Below the pieces are notes generated by a model. It did not search any database. It was not told where the DNA came from and was given only the letters and a program-made list of their open reading frames with translations. The translations under genes were made by a program, and so were the position numbers. From Promethearchaeota archaeon (GTDB lineage: Archaea; Asgardarchaeota; Lokiarchaeia; Sigynarchaeales; SOKP01), in the NCBI GenBank assembly GCA_014730295.1, contig WJIN01000301.1, forward strand, positions 1-64,000: 64,000 nt of DNA, in the 5' to 3' direction. Shown here piece by piece: positions 54,044-62,524 of the stretch. Every line of letters starts with the position of its first letter. Position 1 is the first letter of the stretch.

Positions 54044-54361
54044 TTAGCTTGCCTCTCTTGATTGTATTTTTGAGATAGTCTTTTCATTAATGAATCCTTT
54101 TTCCTTTAAAATATTAGGCAATCGTTTCTTTAAGAGATGGACTGAGGATATTTTTTCTTCATCATCAATTATAACACATTTTTGAAATAATTTCATGTCG
54201 GCAGCTTTTTCAGAATGTAAAGATTTAGTATCATGGTTGATAAATTTGATATACGGTGTAAGGGCTTCAAAGACCCGATTCATAAAATTTTCCCATTCAC
54301 AAGCGCATACCTGTAGTGGAACATAAATATCTACTTTTAACTTTTTACCCTTTTTTGACAT
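54044..54361 (-). CDS. CxC thiol protein of the hgcAB-like operon
   Basis: The 105-residue protein has KVDIYVPLQVCACEWENFMN with C19 and C21 in a CxC after the first strand, then a helix and VIIDDEEKISSVHLL, a thioredoxin-like order. It is probably a metalloid-binding or redox carrier protein. GAGGG lies before the ATG at 54361, which is preferred to a longer frame at 54451 that overlaps hgcB by 65 bp. The gene is between the HgcB-like and ArsC-like genes, with 4 bp to the latter. Confidence 0.65.
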   Translation of the reverse strand: MSKKGKKLKVDIYVPLQVCACEWENFMNRVFEALTPYIKFINHDTKSLHSEKAADMKLFQKCVIIDDEEKISSVHLLKKRLPNILKEKGFINEKTISKIQSREAS

Positions 54362-54386
54362 AAAATCCCTCTTATAATAATTTTGA

Positions 54387-54716
54387 TTAACAACAAGTTT
54401 CACTATTATTTTTTTCTTTTGAACGTTTTCTAGCGTCCCATAAGCATCCACATCCTCTTTGTTCTTGCATTATTATTGCATGTGTAGGGCAATTCCTTTC
54501 ACATGCACTACACTCGGTACATTTTTCTGGATTAGTAATATTATATGTACCATCATTTTCTTTCTGAGGTAGTCCAAATGGACATATTTCTTCACACAAA
54601 CCACACGCAATACATTTAGAAGGATCTATAGAGATTCTTAAGTTTAAATCCTTCAAAAATCCTTCAATTATATTACTAGAATCACAACAACTTTTATTTT
54701 CTTCTAATTCCGTCAT
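54387..54716 (-). CDS. hgcB: HgcB-like 2[4Fe-4S] ferredoxin with terminal Cys pair
   Basis: The 109-residue protein has two [4Fe-4S] motifs: CIACGLCEEIC (C35, C38, C41, C45) and CTECSACERNC (C66, C69, C72, C76). The CTECSAC element is close to the CMECGAC signature of HgcB. The protein ends SETCC, the vicinal Cys pair that in HgcB transfers the metal. An extra GCGCLW segment (88-93) and an N-terminal CC (10-11) are further thiols. It likely supplies electrons and metal ion to the HgcA-like protein, whose gene is 27 bp upstream. Confidence 0.85.
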   Translation of the reverse strand: MTELEENKSCCDSSNIIEGFLKDLNLRISIDPSKCIACGLCEEICPFGLPQKENDGTYNITNPEKCTECSACERNCPTHAIIMQEQRGCGCLWDARKRSKEKNNSETCC

Positions 54717-54743
54717 TTTTATTCAAATCATTTTAAATTTTTT

Positions 54744-56408
54744 TTATAATATTATTATACTCAATGCTGTAAGAATTAAAGCAAGACAGAGTAAAATATA
54801 ATTTAGTTTTTGAAATAAGGGATATTCATCTCTAATTTCTCTAGGATTAGTTGACATTGTATAACCGCTAAAAGACATAGTCGTAAAGAATCCGATCCAT
54901 ATAAAAAAGATAAAATTCAAACTAATATATAAAAAGGATTTTTTAAGGATCCAGCTAATTAAACTCAGTGAAAAAGCATTTATAAACCCAAAAAAAATAC
55001 TCTTGATGATAAAATTGCGAGTAAAGTTAGAGATAGGATAAAAAAATATTAATAAAATATTTGGAAAGATGATCCAAAATAAGATATCCCCGATAATCCA
55101 AGTCTTATTAATCATATTAATAATATCTAATCCAAGAAAAGATATGAGTAGAAGCAATAAGGGTAAAAGGAATATTTTTCTCATTAGAAATGTTGTATGA
55201 GTGATACCAGCGCGGGTACGATGAGTTAATGTAAATTTAGCTCTTTTCATCTTTTCGGGCTTCTTTTTCGGATACATGGTAAGATACTCTTCTAAATATT
55301 TTGACCAAACTGGGCCGTATTTGATTTCAAAAGGGAATTTTTCAGACTTCTCGGGTAGTTTGGGTTTTGAAACCCCTCCGGCAGAAAGTTGGGGTAAAAT
55401 AATAGTTTTATTGTCTGTGAGATTTTTTACACCCGTCGCTTCAACAACTTCAAGTAGTTGATCATTACCAAAATCATTTCCTCTCGCAGCACACCAGACA
55501 TTAATACCGTTAGAGTCAATACATAATATCCACGCATCAAAACCTTCTAGATCCCTCATAACTTTAATAAATGTATATGCATAATTAGCGGTTGCAATAA
55601 TCGGAGAGTTTTTATTTGGATTACCTGATTTGTATAATCCGGGTTCGATTGGAACATTATCAACTTGACCTGTCAATAGACATCTCCAAATTTTTAGTTG
55701 CGATGAAATACCTTTTAATTTTCGTTTTTCTGGTTTGTAATAACCGGGTTCATTCTTATCTTCCTCAAATGATTTTTCTAATTCTATAACTTGAATTGAC
55801 CCGTGAGTCCATTTTTTCATATCAGTTATTTTGAAACCGATCGGTTCTAAATAATCTTTAAAATATTTTAAAGTGTTAGTTCTATCAAGTCTTAAACGTC
55901 TCAATTTTTTATTATAAAACCACCTTTTAACCCAGAAAGGTAATTTCCAAACGCCCGACGGGATAAATTCAGCGGCGATTATCAATCGACCATTAGGTTT
56001 TAAAGCATTCCAGGCATTGCGAAGAAAGATTTGTTGTTCCAACGGCCTTAGTTCTGATAACATAAAGGTACTAATGACCAAATCCTGGGAACTTTCTGGA
56101 ACTTTCAAATCTTTAATTGTTCCAATTTGATATAGCAAATCTATATTATCCTTTTCTGGCATATTTTTCAAAGCATAACTAATCATCTGAAAATTTTCAT
56201 CAATAGCTCTGACTTTAACGTCTTTTAATGCAATCTTTGAAGCCAAAATCCCAGTGCCACACCCAACTTCTAATATGGATTGATCGAGTTCAATCTTATC
56301 TAAAATCCAGTTTTGAACTTCAATATTTACTCCTTTTGTGAGATTAGTAAATTTTGAATCGTAACTTGCAGGTTCCTGCTCCAATTTTTGCATGTAAGTA
56401 ACTGCCAT
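54744..56408 (-). CDS. hgcA: Fusion of SAM methyltransferase with HgcA-like corrinoid membrane protein
   Basis: Residues 1-215 form a class I methyltransferase (ILEVGCGTGILAS, motif I at 47-53, then AAWNALKPNG-like post-motif). Residues 235-395 match the HgcA corrinoid domain: DAWILCIDSNGINVWCAARG with C306 as the expected lower cobalt ligand, then LPQLSAGGV and KYGPV. Residues 412-553 hold five membrane helices, as in HgcA. The motif has RG (309-310) in place of the canonical GK. Methyl from SAM could thus pass to the corrinoid within one chain. The substrate may be Hg(II) or an arsenic species. Confidence 0.85.
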   Translation of the reverse strand: MAVTYMQKLEQEPASYDSKFTNLTKGVNIEVQNWILDKIELDQSILEVGCGTGILASKIALKDVKVRAIDENFQMISYALKNMPEKDNIDLLYQIGTIKDLKVPESSQDLVISTFMLSELRPLEQQIFLRNAWNALKPNGRLIIAAEFIPSGVWKLPFWVKRWFYNKKLRRLRLDRTNTLKYFKDYLEPIGFKITDMKKWTHGSIQVIELEKSFEEDKNEPGYYKPEKRKLKGISSQLKIWRCLLTGQVDNVPIEPGLYKSGNPNKNSPIIATANYAYTFIKVMRDLEGFDAWILCIDSNGINVWCAARGNDFGNDQLLEVVEATGVKNLTDNKTIILPQLSAGGVSKPKLPEKSEKFPFEIKYGPVWSKYLEEYLTMYPKKKPEKMKRAKFTLTHRTRAGITHTTFLMRKIFLLPLLLLLISFLGLDIINMINKTWIIGDILFWIIFPNILLIFFYPISNFTRNFIIKSIFFGFINAFSLSLISWILKKSFLYISLNFIFFIWIGFFTTMSFSGYTMSTNPREIRDEYPLFQKLNYILLCLALILTALSIIIL

Positions 56409-56432
56409 TTCAACCTCTCTGAAGTATCTAAA

Positions 56433-57497
56433 TTATTTTTTATTTGTCCTCCAAAAACCTTTTTTTCCTAGAAATCTCCCTATATATACAATGGAAAGCA
56501 TTATCGGAATCTCCCAGAAAAGCCCCATCGTTGTCCCAAGGGCAGCTATGCTTCCAACTCCGTATAATCCCACCGCAGTTGCGATTGCGATCTCAAAATG
56601 CGACGATGATCCTATTATTACGCTGATTATCGCTTCCTTATAAGCGAAGCTCAGAAGTTTAGTGACAATGATATTGTATAAGACAACGATAAAAAATCCC
56701 ACTAACAATGGGATAGAGACAATGAGCATTAGTTGTGGATTATTCAATAAAACTTCTCCATTTAAGGAAAACAAAATTATTAAAGTTGTCAATAATGCTA
56801 CGATAGAGATCTTTCCTACAGCGGGCTTATAGGTATTTTCAAACCAACTTTCACCTTTCGATTGTATAAAAAATTTTCGTGAAAGAATCCCAATTAAAAG
56901 TGGAAGTCCAATGAAAACTATTCCAGATATTAGAAGTTGAGTCCAATCAATAGGTATATTCTGTATTCCCGTCAATAAGGACACCATAGGTACATATCCG
57001 ATTATTATTGTAATCGTGTTTATGCTGGTTGTTAATACATTCTGTTCTTGATTTCCGCGTGCCATCCAACCCCAAACCAAGACCATCGCGGTACATGGGG
57101 AACTGGATAGAAGAATTATTGCAACAATAAGCTGCTGATCTACTAAAAATATGTTAGCCATTGCCAATCCGACAAATGGGGCGATTAGCCAATTCGAGAC
57201 TAAAGTAGCGATGACGGGCTTTGGATCTCTTCCTATCTTCTTTAATTCAGAATATTGAAAATTAAGCATCGCGGGATACATCATTAAAAATAGACAGATT
57301 CCTATAGGAATTGAGATCCCACCTATTTTAATTGATTCGATGAAGTCTCCGATTCCTGAAACGACTTGAGAAAGCAAAATCCCGATGATAATGCATAGAG
57401 CAACCCAGGCGGGAAGAAATTTTTCAAAATATCCAAGTTTTTTTTCTCTTTCTTTGAGCTCCTCCTTGATAATCACTGGTTTTCTATTTTCAGACAT
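56433..57497 (-). CDS. acr3: Acr3-type arsenite efflux permease
   Basis: The 354-residue protein has ten predicted membrane helices and the Acr3 signature LLSSSPCTAMVLVWGWMARG with the essential Cys (C135) and SSSHFEIAIATAV with the conserved Glu (E302). It exports As(III) thiolate-free species out of the cell. It is first in the operon that includes the HgcA-like fusion, and its start is divergent from the ArsR gene at 57732. Together they form a complete arsenic response. Confidence 0.9.
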   Translation of the reverse strand: MSENRKPVIIKEELKEREKKLGYFEKFLPAWVALCIIIGILLSQVVSGIGDFIESIKIGGISIPIGICLFLMMYPAMLNFQYSELKKIGRDPKPVIATLVSNWLIAPFVGLAMANIFLVDQQLIVAIILLSSSPCTAMVLVWGWMARGNQEQNVLTTSINTITIIIGYVPMVSLLTGIQNIPIDWTQLLISGIVFIGLPLLIGILSRKFFIQSKGESWFENTYKPAVGKISIVALLTTLIILFSLNGEVLLNNPQLMLIVSIPLLVGFFIVVLYNIIVTKLLSFAYKEAIISVIIGSSSHFEIAIATAVGLYGVGSIAALGTTMGLFWEIPIMLSIVYIGRFLGKKGFWRTNKK

Positions 57498-57731
57498 ATT
57501 TTTTCATTTATAGATTTATATTTTCTGTTTATGAGTTTCATATTAGGTGAATTTATGGTCAGATTTAAACTCATCGATTTGGATTCACTATGATCAATCT
57601 GCAATCTATAATTACCTTAAATTATTATATTAGTATAGAGAATGGATTATTGGTGATAAAAGATAGATAAAAAAAGAAAAACAGAACTGATGAATACTTT
57701 AGAGAGTTGTGTGGATCTGGAGGGTGTTAAT
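57498..57731. promoter_or_regulatory. Divergent arsR-acr3 promoter region
   Basis: The 234 bp between the two start codons must hold both promoters and presumably the ArsR operator. A GTGAAT/ATTCAC pair spaced 36 bases apart (near 57548-57595) and AT-rich TATA-like stretches are visible. There is no compact strong palindrome, so the operator is not located. Confidence 0.4.
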
Positions 57732-58076
57732 ATGGCTCATTATTTTAAAGAACTGAGGGATCTTGGGAAGATTATTAGCCGAAACAAAGAATTTCAAGAG
57801 ATATTAGAGTTCTACAGTACTATGGGCAATGAAGAACGATTAAAAATTATAGAGAGTCTTAAAAGGCAGGATCATTGTGTTTGTGAGTTAGAAGTTATTT
57901 TGGATAAATCTCAACCAACCATTTCTCATCACCTAAGGGAATTGGAAAAAATTGGAATTATACGGGGCTGGAAAAAAGGAAAATTCACTCATTATGACAT
58001 TGTTGATGAGAAAATGGAGTATTATCTAAATTTAATGACATCACATTTTAAAGAGAAGGGAAAATCCTCTAATTAA
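57732..58076 (+). CDS. arsR: ArsR-type metalloregulatory repressor
   Basis: The 114-residue winged helix has STMGNEERLKIIESLKRQDHCVCELEVILDKSQPTISHHLRELEKIGIIRGWKKGKF. The CVC in the recognition-helix region matches the ELCVCDL arsenic-binding box of ArsR. A start at 57732 with GGAGGGTG upstream is preferred to the ATG at 57690, which would add 14 residues without a ribosome-binding site. It should sense As(III), Sb(III) or Hg(II) and derepress the divergent acr3-hgcAB-like operon. Confidence 0.9.
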   Translation: MAHYFKELRDLGKIISRNKEFQEILEFYSTMGNEERLKIIESLKRQDHCVCELEVILDKSQPTISHHLRELEKIGIIRGWKKGKFTHYDIVDEKMEYYLNLMTSHFKEKGKSSN

Positions 58077-58141
58077 AATTTGACGTACTACTTTTAGTTA
58101 TTATTATAATTTTGAATAAAATAACATAAGTTCACACAATA

Positions 58142-58681
58142 ATGTCTAAAATTAATATTAGTAAAGAGGATATCGCGTTCTTCGGGGAAGAGGTACCTCA
58201 AGAGAAAGATATTATATTTAGTAGTTATGCACTAATTGCAAATAAAGTAGGTAGGTTATATCGATGGCATTCCCCCATTATTATTACAACTGAAGAGATT
58301 ATATTTTATCAGCCTCTCCATTCTCGATTTAAAGAGGGGATAAATAAGGTAGAGCTTTATAAAACTCACGTATTTAAAAATCATAAGCACATATATATCT
58401 CTTCTTGGGATATTCGACCGAAATATAATGAACGAGGGGCTGAAACAAAAAATGAGTTTAAGACACGATGGAAAAGTTTTCAAAAAACGGTACTCCCTCA
58501 TGTAATTAATAGTATGAAGGAGCATTTGAAATATATTGAAGCAAATAAGGATAATTCTGAATTTTATAATGATAAAGATAATATGGAATTGCCTTGGTTT
58601 GGGACTGAAAAGAAATTAGAAAAACATATTCAAAAAGTATTGCCCAAATTCGAAAAAAAGTTGGCAAAAATTACTAAATAA
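58142..58681 (+). CDS. Uncharacterised soluble protein, possibly PH-like
   Basis: The 179-residue protein has strands (IIFSSYALIAN, PIIITTEEIIFYQ, HIYISSWDI) and a long C-terminal basic helical arm (KTRWKSFQKTVLPHVI, then KKLEKHIQKVLPKFEKKL). A PH-like fold is possible but unproven. It follows arsR by 65 bp and precedes another unknown gene by 27 bp, so they may be co-transcribed. No metal-binding Cys is present. Confidence 0.45.
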   Translation: MSKINISKEDIAFFGEEVPQEKDIIFSSYALIANKVGRLYRWHSPIIITTEEIIFYQPLHSRFKEGINKVELYKTHVFKNHKHIYISSWDIRPKYNERGAETKNEFKTRWKSFQKTVLPHVINSMKEHLKYIEANKDNSEFYNDKDNMELPWFGTEKKLEKHIQKVLPKFEKKLAKITK

Positions 58682-58708
58682 TAGTTAAAAACGAATAGGT
58701 GGAACTGA

Positions 58709-59485
58709 ATGGAAAATGTATTAGATCTGCCACTTTGGCTGCTTGTTTGTCAATCAGATTTAATTGCCAAAGCGAAGTTTGCTTCAGAGCTTAATCAGAA
58801 TGATCTTATACCAAATTCATATCTTAATTTTGATATGTCCATATATGAAATATACAAAGGTATAAATATCCCAGAGATCATCCCAATGAGACATTATTTT
58901 TACGAAGACACACACTTTCCCTTACAAAAAATGAAGAGTAATGATATAATCATTTTTGCATTAGATTATCGCCATGATAAATATAATAAATGTTTTTACT
59001 TCACGGAAAATAACAATGGCCCCTCTTTTATAATTTTTGATGAAAATGTCGTACAAAAAATCAGATCGGAATTAGATCTTCAAGAAAGATTATTAAAAAA
59101 CTTTTTGGAAAATCCTGAGAGGGTTCCCAATGAAGAAAAGATAATAAAATTCATCACGAATGTTCTAAACCCGGAAAAGGCAGAAGAAACGTATAAAAAA
59201 GTTGAATCATTCAAATCAAGAGACGTTCCCGCACTGGTTAAGTATATGAATGATCGACGGGAATTACCGCTTCAGCATATTCAATTAGCCAACAAAAGTG
59301 AAAACGCATTTGAGGCATATCGACATTACAGTCCTCAACAAGTTATTGATCTCATTGCAGCTATTCTCAATCATATCACGGGTATGAGGTTTGGCTTTAT
59401 TTATAACGGTGAAACCGATTCAGAACGAGATAAAACCTATAAAAAATGGATTATTTGGCTTGAGAGACAAAGCTTAGAAAGCTGA
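58709..59485 (+). CDS. Uncharacterised protein with C-terminal helical domain
   Basis: I do not recognise this 258-residue protein. It opens with beta-strand-rich residues 10-120, including IIIFALDYRHDKYNK and a CFYF. A helical half from residue 125 follows, with VPALVKYMNDRRELPLQHIQLANKS and YSPQQVIDLIAAILNHITG. The second half resembles armadillo- or HEAT-like helical pairs. It follows 58142-58681 by 27 bp and converges with the SDR gene. Confidence 0.45.
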   Translation: MENVLDLPLWLLVCQSDLIAKAKFASELNQNDLIPNSYLNFDMSIYEIYKGINIPEIIPMRHYFYEDTHFPLQKMKSNDIIIFALDYRHDKYNKCFYFTENNNGPSFIIFDENVVQKIRSELDLQERLLKNFLENPERVPNEEKIIKFITNVLNPEKAEETYKKVESFKSRDVPALVKYMNDRRELPLQHIQLANKSENAFEAYRHYSPQQVIDLIAAILNHITGMRFGFIYNGETDSERDKTYKKWIIWLERQSLES

Positions 59486-59495
59486 GATGGACCTC

Positions 59496-60332
59496 TCACA
59501 AATTTTCTTCAATTTCTTTAAATTCTTTACTAACCAGTTTATCTACCCATCTTTCGGGTAAGATTTTGATTAATCGGTACTTCAAGGTGCTGGGAGCAAT
59601 CAAATAACGTAGTTTGGGGTTTTTTTTAGTTAATGCTTTATAAATAACTCTTGAAACTTCTTTTGGATTTAATCCTTCACTCTTTCCTTTTTCAATGGCA
59701 TATTCTCCCAGTTTTTTAGCATATGGAGTGAAAATTGATTGGATTTCCCTTTTTAGTAATTCTTTTCCTTTATCCCAAATAGGAGTGGCGACTCGTCCGG
59801 GTTGAATAAGAACCAATTTCATATCGCAGAGGAGTAACTCTCGTCGTAATGAATCGCTATACCCTTCCAATGCAAATTTACTCGCGCAGTAAGGACCGAA
59901 GAACGGAGTCGCAAAAAATCCACTATCACTACTTATCATAATTATTCGCCCTTTAGACTTTTTCAGTAAGGGGAAAAAAGATTTAGTCACCCTATGAATT
60001 CCGAATAAATTTACTTCAAATTGTTCCCGAAGATCTTGGATTGGAAGATCCATGAGAGGGCCAGCACGAGCGATACCGGCATTGTTTACGAGTCCATAGA
60101 GCTCTGTATTTTGTTCTTTTATATGATGAAATGCGTCTTGAATTGTCTTTTCAATGGTCACATCGAGATATATTGGGGAAACGTTTGGAACATTCACTAA
60201 CTCTTGAAAGTCTTTTTCATCACGGACTCCACCATATACAGAAAAACCGTGGTGCGAAAGATATTCTGCTGTTGCGCGCCCAATACCACTACTCGCTCCT
60301 GTAATTAATATAGTCTTTCGATTTCCATTCAT
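59496..60332 (-). CDS. Short-chain dehydrogenase/reductase
   Basis: The 278-residue protein has TILITGASSGIGRATAEYL (TGxxxGIG), VNNAGIARAGP, a Ser in MISSDSGF and the catalytic YCASK. All the classical SDR catalytic residues are present, so it should be an active NAD(P)-dependent oxidoreductase. The C-terminal region has a lipid-type SDR feel (LLLCDMKLVLIQPGRVATPIW). The substrate is unknown. Confidence 0.85.
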   Translation of the reverse strand: MNGNRKTILITGASSGIGRATAEYLSHHGFSVYGGVRDEKDFQELVNVPNVSPIYLDVTIEKTIQDAFHHIKEQNTELYGLVNNAGIARAGPLMDLPIQDLREQFEVNLFGIHRVTKSFFPLLKKSKGRIIMISSDSGFFATPFFGPYCASKFALEGYSDSLRRELLLCDMKLVLIQPGRVATPIWDKGKELLKREIQSIFTPYAKKLGEYAIEKGKSEGLNPKEVSRVIYKALTKKNPKLRYLIAPSTLKYRLIKILPERWVDKLVSKEFKEIEENL

Positions 60333-60894
60333 AATTAGCCTATTTTATTTTGAATATATAATATTTCAACTTTAAATAGTGAATGAATCGCTATAAAAGA
60401 GCTCTATTGATGAAAAACTAAAAATAATAAAAAATGATTATATCAAATAAAAATTGAAAATTAGAGAATTAAAAAAAACATTTAAATTAAAATAAAAGGA
60501 GATTTTGTTTGACATTCTTTTTTACTATGTAAGACCATACTTAATTAGGATTATAATTATCACAACAATAATAAAAATTAATACACCTATAAAGATCCAG
60601 AATGGGTCCACTTTAGCTATTCAACTCTAATTGATTTCTATGTAGTAATATTTAAATTCTCTATTTATACTTTTTCAAACTTCACTTTATGATCTAATTA
60701 AAAAAAATGAAATTGATTCATGGATAGAGAATTGCCTATTTTGAGGATTTTGATTTCCGTGTATAGAATATAAACTATTTCTAGATATTGACTTAATTTA
60801 GTTACTGTTTTTTGGAAATTCCTTATAGAATGAAGAGATAAGATATATTTATTTGGATAGGTACACAAAAATAAAACCAAATGAGGTGTAAACT
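60333..60894. other. 562 bp intergenic stretch, AT-rich
   Basis: No long coding frame was recognised here. On the minus strand a GTG-led frame at 60525-60611 encodes a possible 28-residue single-helix peptide. The rest is AT-rich and includes TATA-like boxes. Before the zinc-finger gene at 60895 a GAGGTG ribosome-binding site is visible. I see no hairpin pattern or repeat of note. Confidence 0.4.
60525..60611 (-). CDS. Possible 28-residue single-helix membrane peptide
   Basis: The GTG-led frame encodes DPFWIFIGVLIFIIVV followed by more hydrophobic residues and a short LIKYGLT tail. It resembles small membrane peptides seen in archaea. The ribosome-binding site is weak and the support is only the hydrophobic pattern and the absence of other genes here. 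Confidence 0.3.
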   Translation of the reverse strand: MDPFWIFIGVLIFIIVVIIIILIKYGLT

Positions 60895-61011
60895 ATGCCT
60901 AAGGTTGAATTAGAATGTCCTATGTGTGATAAGACTTTTACTGGAGATACCGAAGAAGAAGCGAGGAGAAAAAAGAAGGAGCATGGTAGGACTCATCATA
61001 GAAGTAAATAA
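60895..61011 (+). CDS. 38-residue C2H2-type zinc-finger protein
   Basis: The product begins PKVELECPMCDKTFTG with C8 and C11 and ends with an EHGRTHHRSK stretch (H30 and H34). The spacing is CX2C, 18 residues, HX3H, which fits a single zinc finger with a basic, DNA-binding-like helix. GAGGTG precedes the ATG. It could be a small nucleic-acid-binding protein, as is common in archaea. Its neighbours give no direct hint. Confidence 0.6.
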   Translation: MPKVELECPMCDKTFTGDTEEEARRKKKEHGRTHHRSK

Positions 61012-61240
61012 CTTTTTTATTCCGAAGTAAATCCTTCTTTTATATTTTTTAAGGTATAATCTGATTCTTTTTTTGTAAATAATTGGCTTCTCTTAGAAGG
61101 TGATCCTATTTTGTTTTAAATACATAAAATATCGATACTCCCTTCCTTTTTATAGTGTAGAACAAGAATACATTTATTATGATGGATTTCCATAAAATTA
61201 ATGTTGAATCAATTTTTATCTTATTCGGGGAGATACCACT

Positions 61241-62506
61241 ATGAACGATTTTAACCGAAAAAAAAATTTAATAAAGTTTCTGAATATAATCAATCCTTCG
61301 GAAATTAATATTAAAAAGGAAGAGATATTTTATCGAGAAAAATATAAGGAAATTATAAATTATTTGAAGTTAATTTTAACGGAATCCAAGGATTTGGAAA
61401 TATATAATTATGTAAACCCAAAAGGATTTTTATTGATTAACGCTCACCCGGGAATTGATTTATTAGATTACCTAAAATTAATATGTTCAAACTTTTATAT
61501 TCACTGCGTACAATTTAAAGAATCAGTGATTGCTGAAAATCCTAAGGAATTTTTAGAGAATTTTACTAGTATTTTTAGCTATTTTGATGAGATCCTAAAA
61601 GAAGAATCGAGTAAGCAGAGTAAGGATACAACCAAAGAAGAAGATGATTCAAATGAAATTAATAATCAAAAATTACTAATAGTAAATCAGAACCAGCGTT
61701 TGGAACAGCTTGTAGGGATTAATAATTTGCTTCAGAAGTTCCTCTTTTATTATCAAGAAGAGGATAATTTAACTAAAATTTTGAATAATAATCTGGTAAT
61801 CATATGGATTAATTATAATTATGAATGCATTTTAGATATTTCAGACCAAATTTATAAAGTGTTTGATTTTATAATTAGAGTTCCGATATTAAATAAGATG
61901 GAGCGGCAACAGGTTTTTAGGGAATTCATGGAAAAGAATCCCAAAATTTCATTTGATATCAACAAGCTTGTTGAATTGACGAAAGATTGGGAAGTTGAGG
62001 AGATCAATCATTTACTCAAAACAGGAATCTTAAAACATCATATTAATGCCGATTTGAATACAACTAGCAATGAGATCACGGAAATCATTATAGATTTGGT
62101 GGATTCTGGAGAGTTTGTTCCAAATGTCAAAAAACGCCTTGAAAAGAACAAAAAAGAACAAAAAAGCCTCCCAGAAGGACCTTCTACAGAGAAAGACGTA
62201 ATCGAACAATCCTCGAAAGAAGATATCCCAATAGAGTCAAAAGAAGAGATTCTTAATCAAATTAAATCCGAAAATTATTCTGAGTTTATGCTCAATCAAT
62301 TATATGAAAACGCCGCTTCGGAAAATTATAATGAATTGGTTTTGATTATCGATAAATTAGACAAAAAAGAACCATTGGAAGATAACGATAGGAAATTACT
62401 GTCTAAATATCCATTTATCTTAAATAATTCTCCCTCTCGAGCCCAAATATTTCTCGAGAAGGCAAAAAAAAGAATTGATATGATTACCAAATCGTTTGGA
62501 AAATAA
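61241..62506 (+). CDS. Degenerate AAA+-like protein beside an SMC-like gene
   Basis: The 421-residue protein has the order of an AAA+ module. A Walker A-like strand GFLLINAHPGIDLLDYLKL (62-80) lacks the GKT. A sensor-1-like LVIIWINYNYECILD (N191) is followed by FDFIIRVPILNKMERQQVF and a lid-like VEEINHLLK. An acidic, low-complexity insert at 120-145 and a long linker at 285-340 precede a helical C-terminus. It appears unable to hydrolyse ATP. It is 18 bp before the SMC-like gene and likely works with it. Confidence 0.6.
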   Translation: MNDFNRKKNLIKFLNIINPSEINIKKEEIFYREKYKEIINYLKLILTESKDLEIYNYVNPKGFLLINAHPGIDLLDYLKLICSNFYIHCVQFKESVIAENPKEFLENFTSIFSYFDEILKEESSKQSKDTTKEEDDSNEINNQKLLIVNQNQRLEQLVGINNLLQKFLFYYQEEDNLTKILNNNLVIIWINYNYECILDISDQIYKVFDFIIRVPILNKMERQQVFREFMEKNPKISFDINKLVELTKDWEVEEINHLLKTGILKHHINADLNTTSNEITEIIIDLVDSGEFVPNVKKRLEKNKKEQKSLPEGPSTEKDVIEQSSKEDIPIESKEEILNQIKSENYSEFMLNQLYENAASENYNELVLIIDKLDKKEPLEDNDRKLLSKYPFILNNSPSRAQIFLEKAKKRIDMITKSFGK

Positions 62507-62524
62507 GATGAGAGTAGATATTAA

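Noticed and set aside
54744..56408. Reading the corrinoid part as CdhD of CO dehydrogenase/acetyl-CoA synthase
   Set aside because: CdhD lacks the five C-terminal helices and the NVWC cap-helix motif, and no other CODH genes are nearby.
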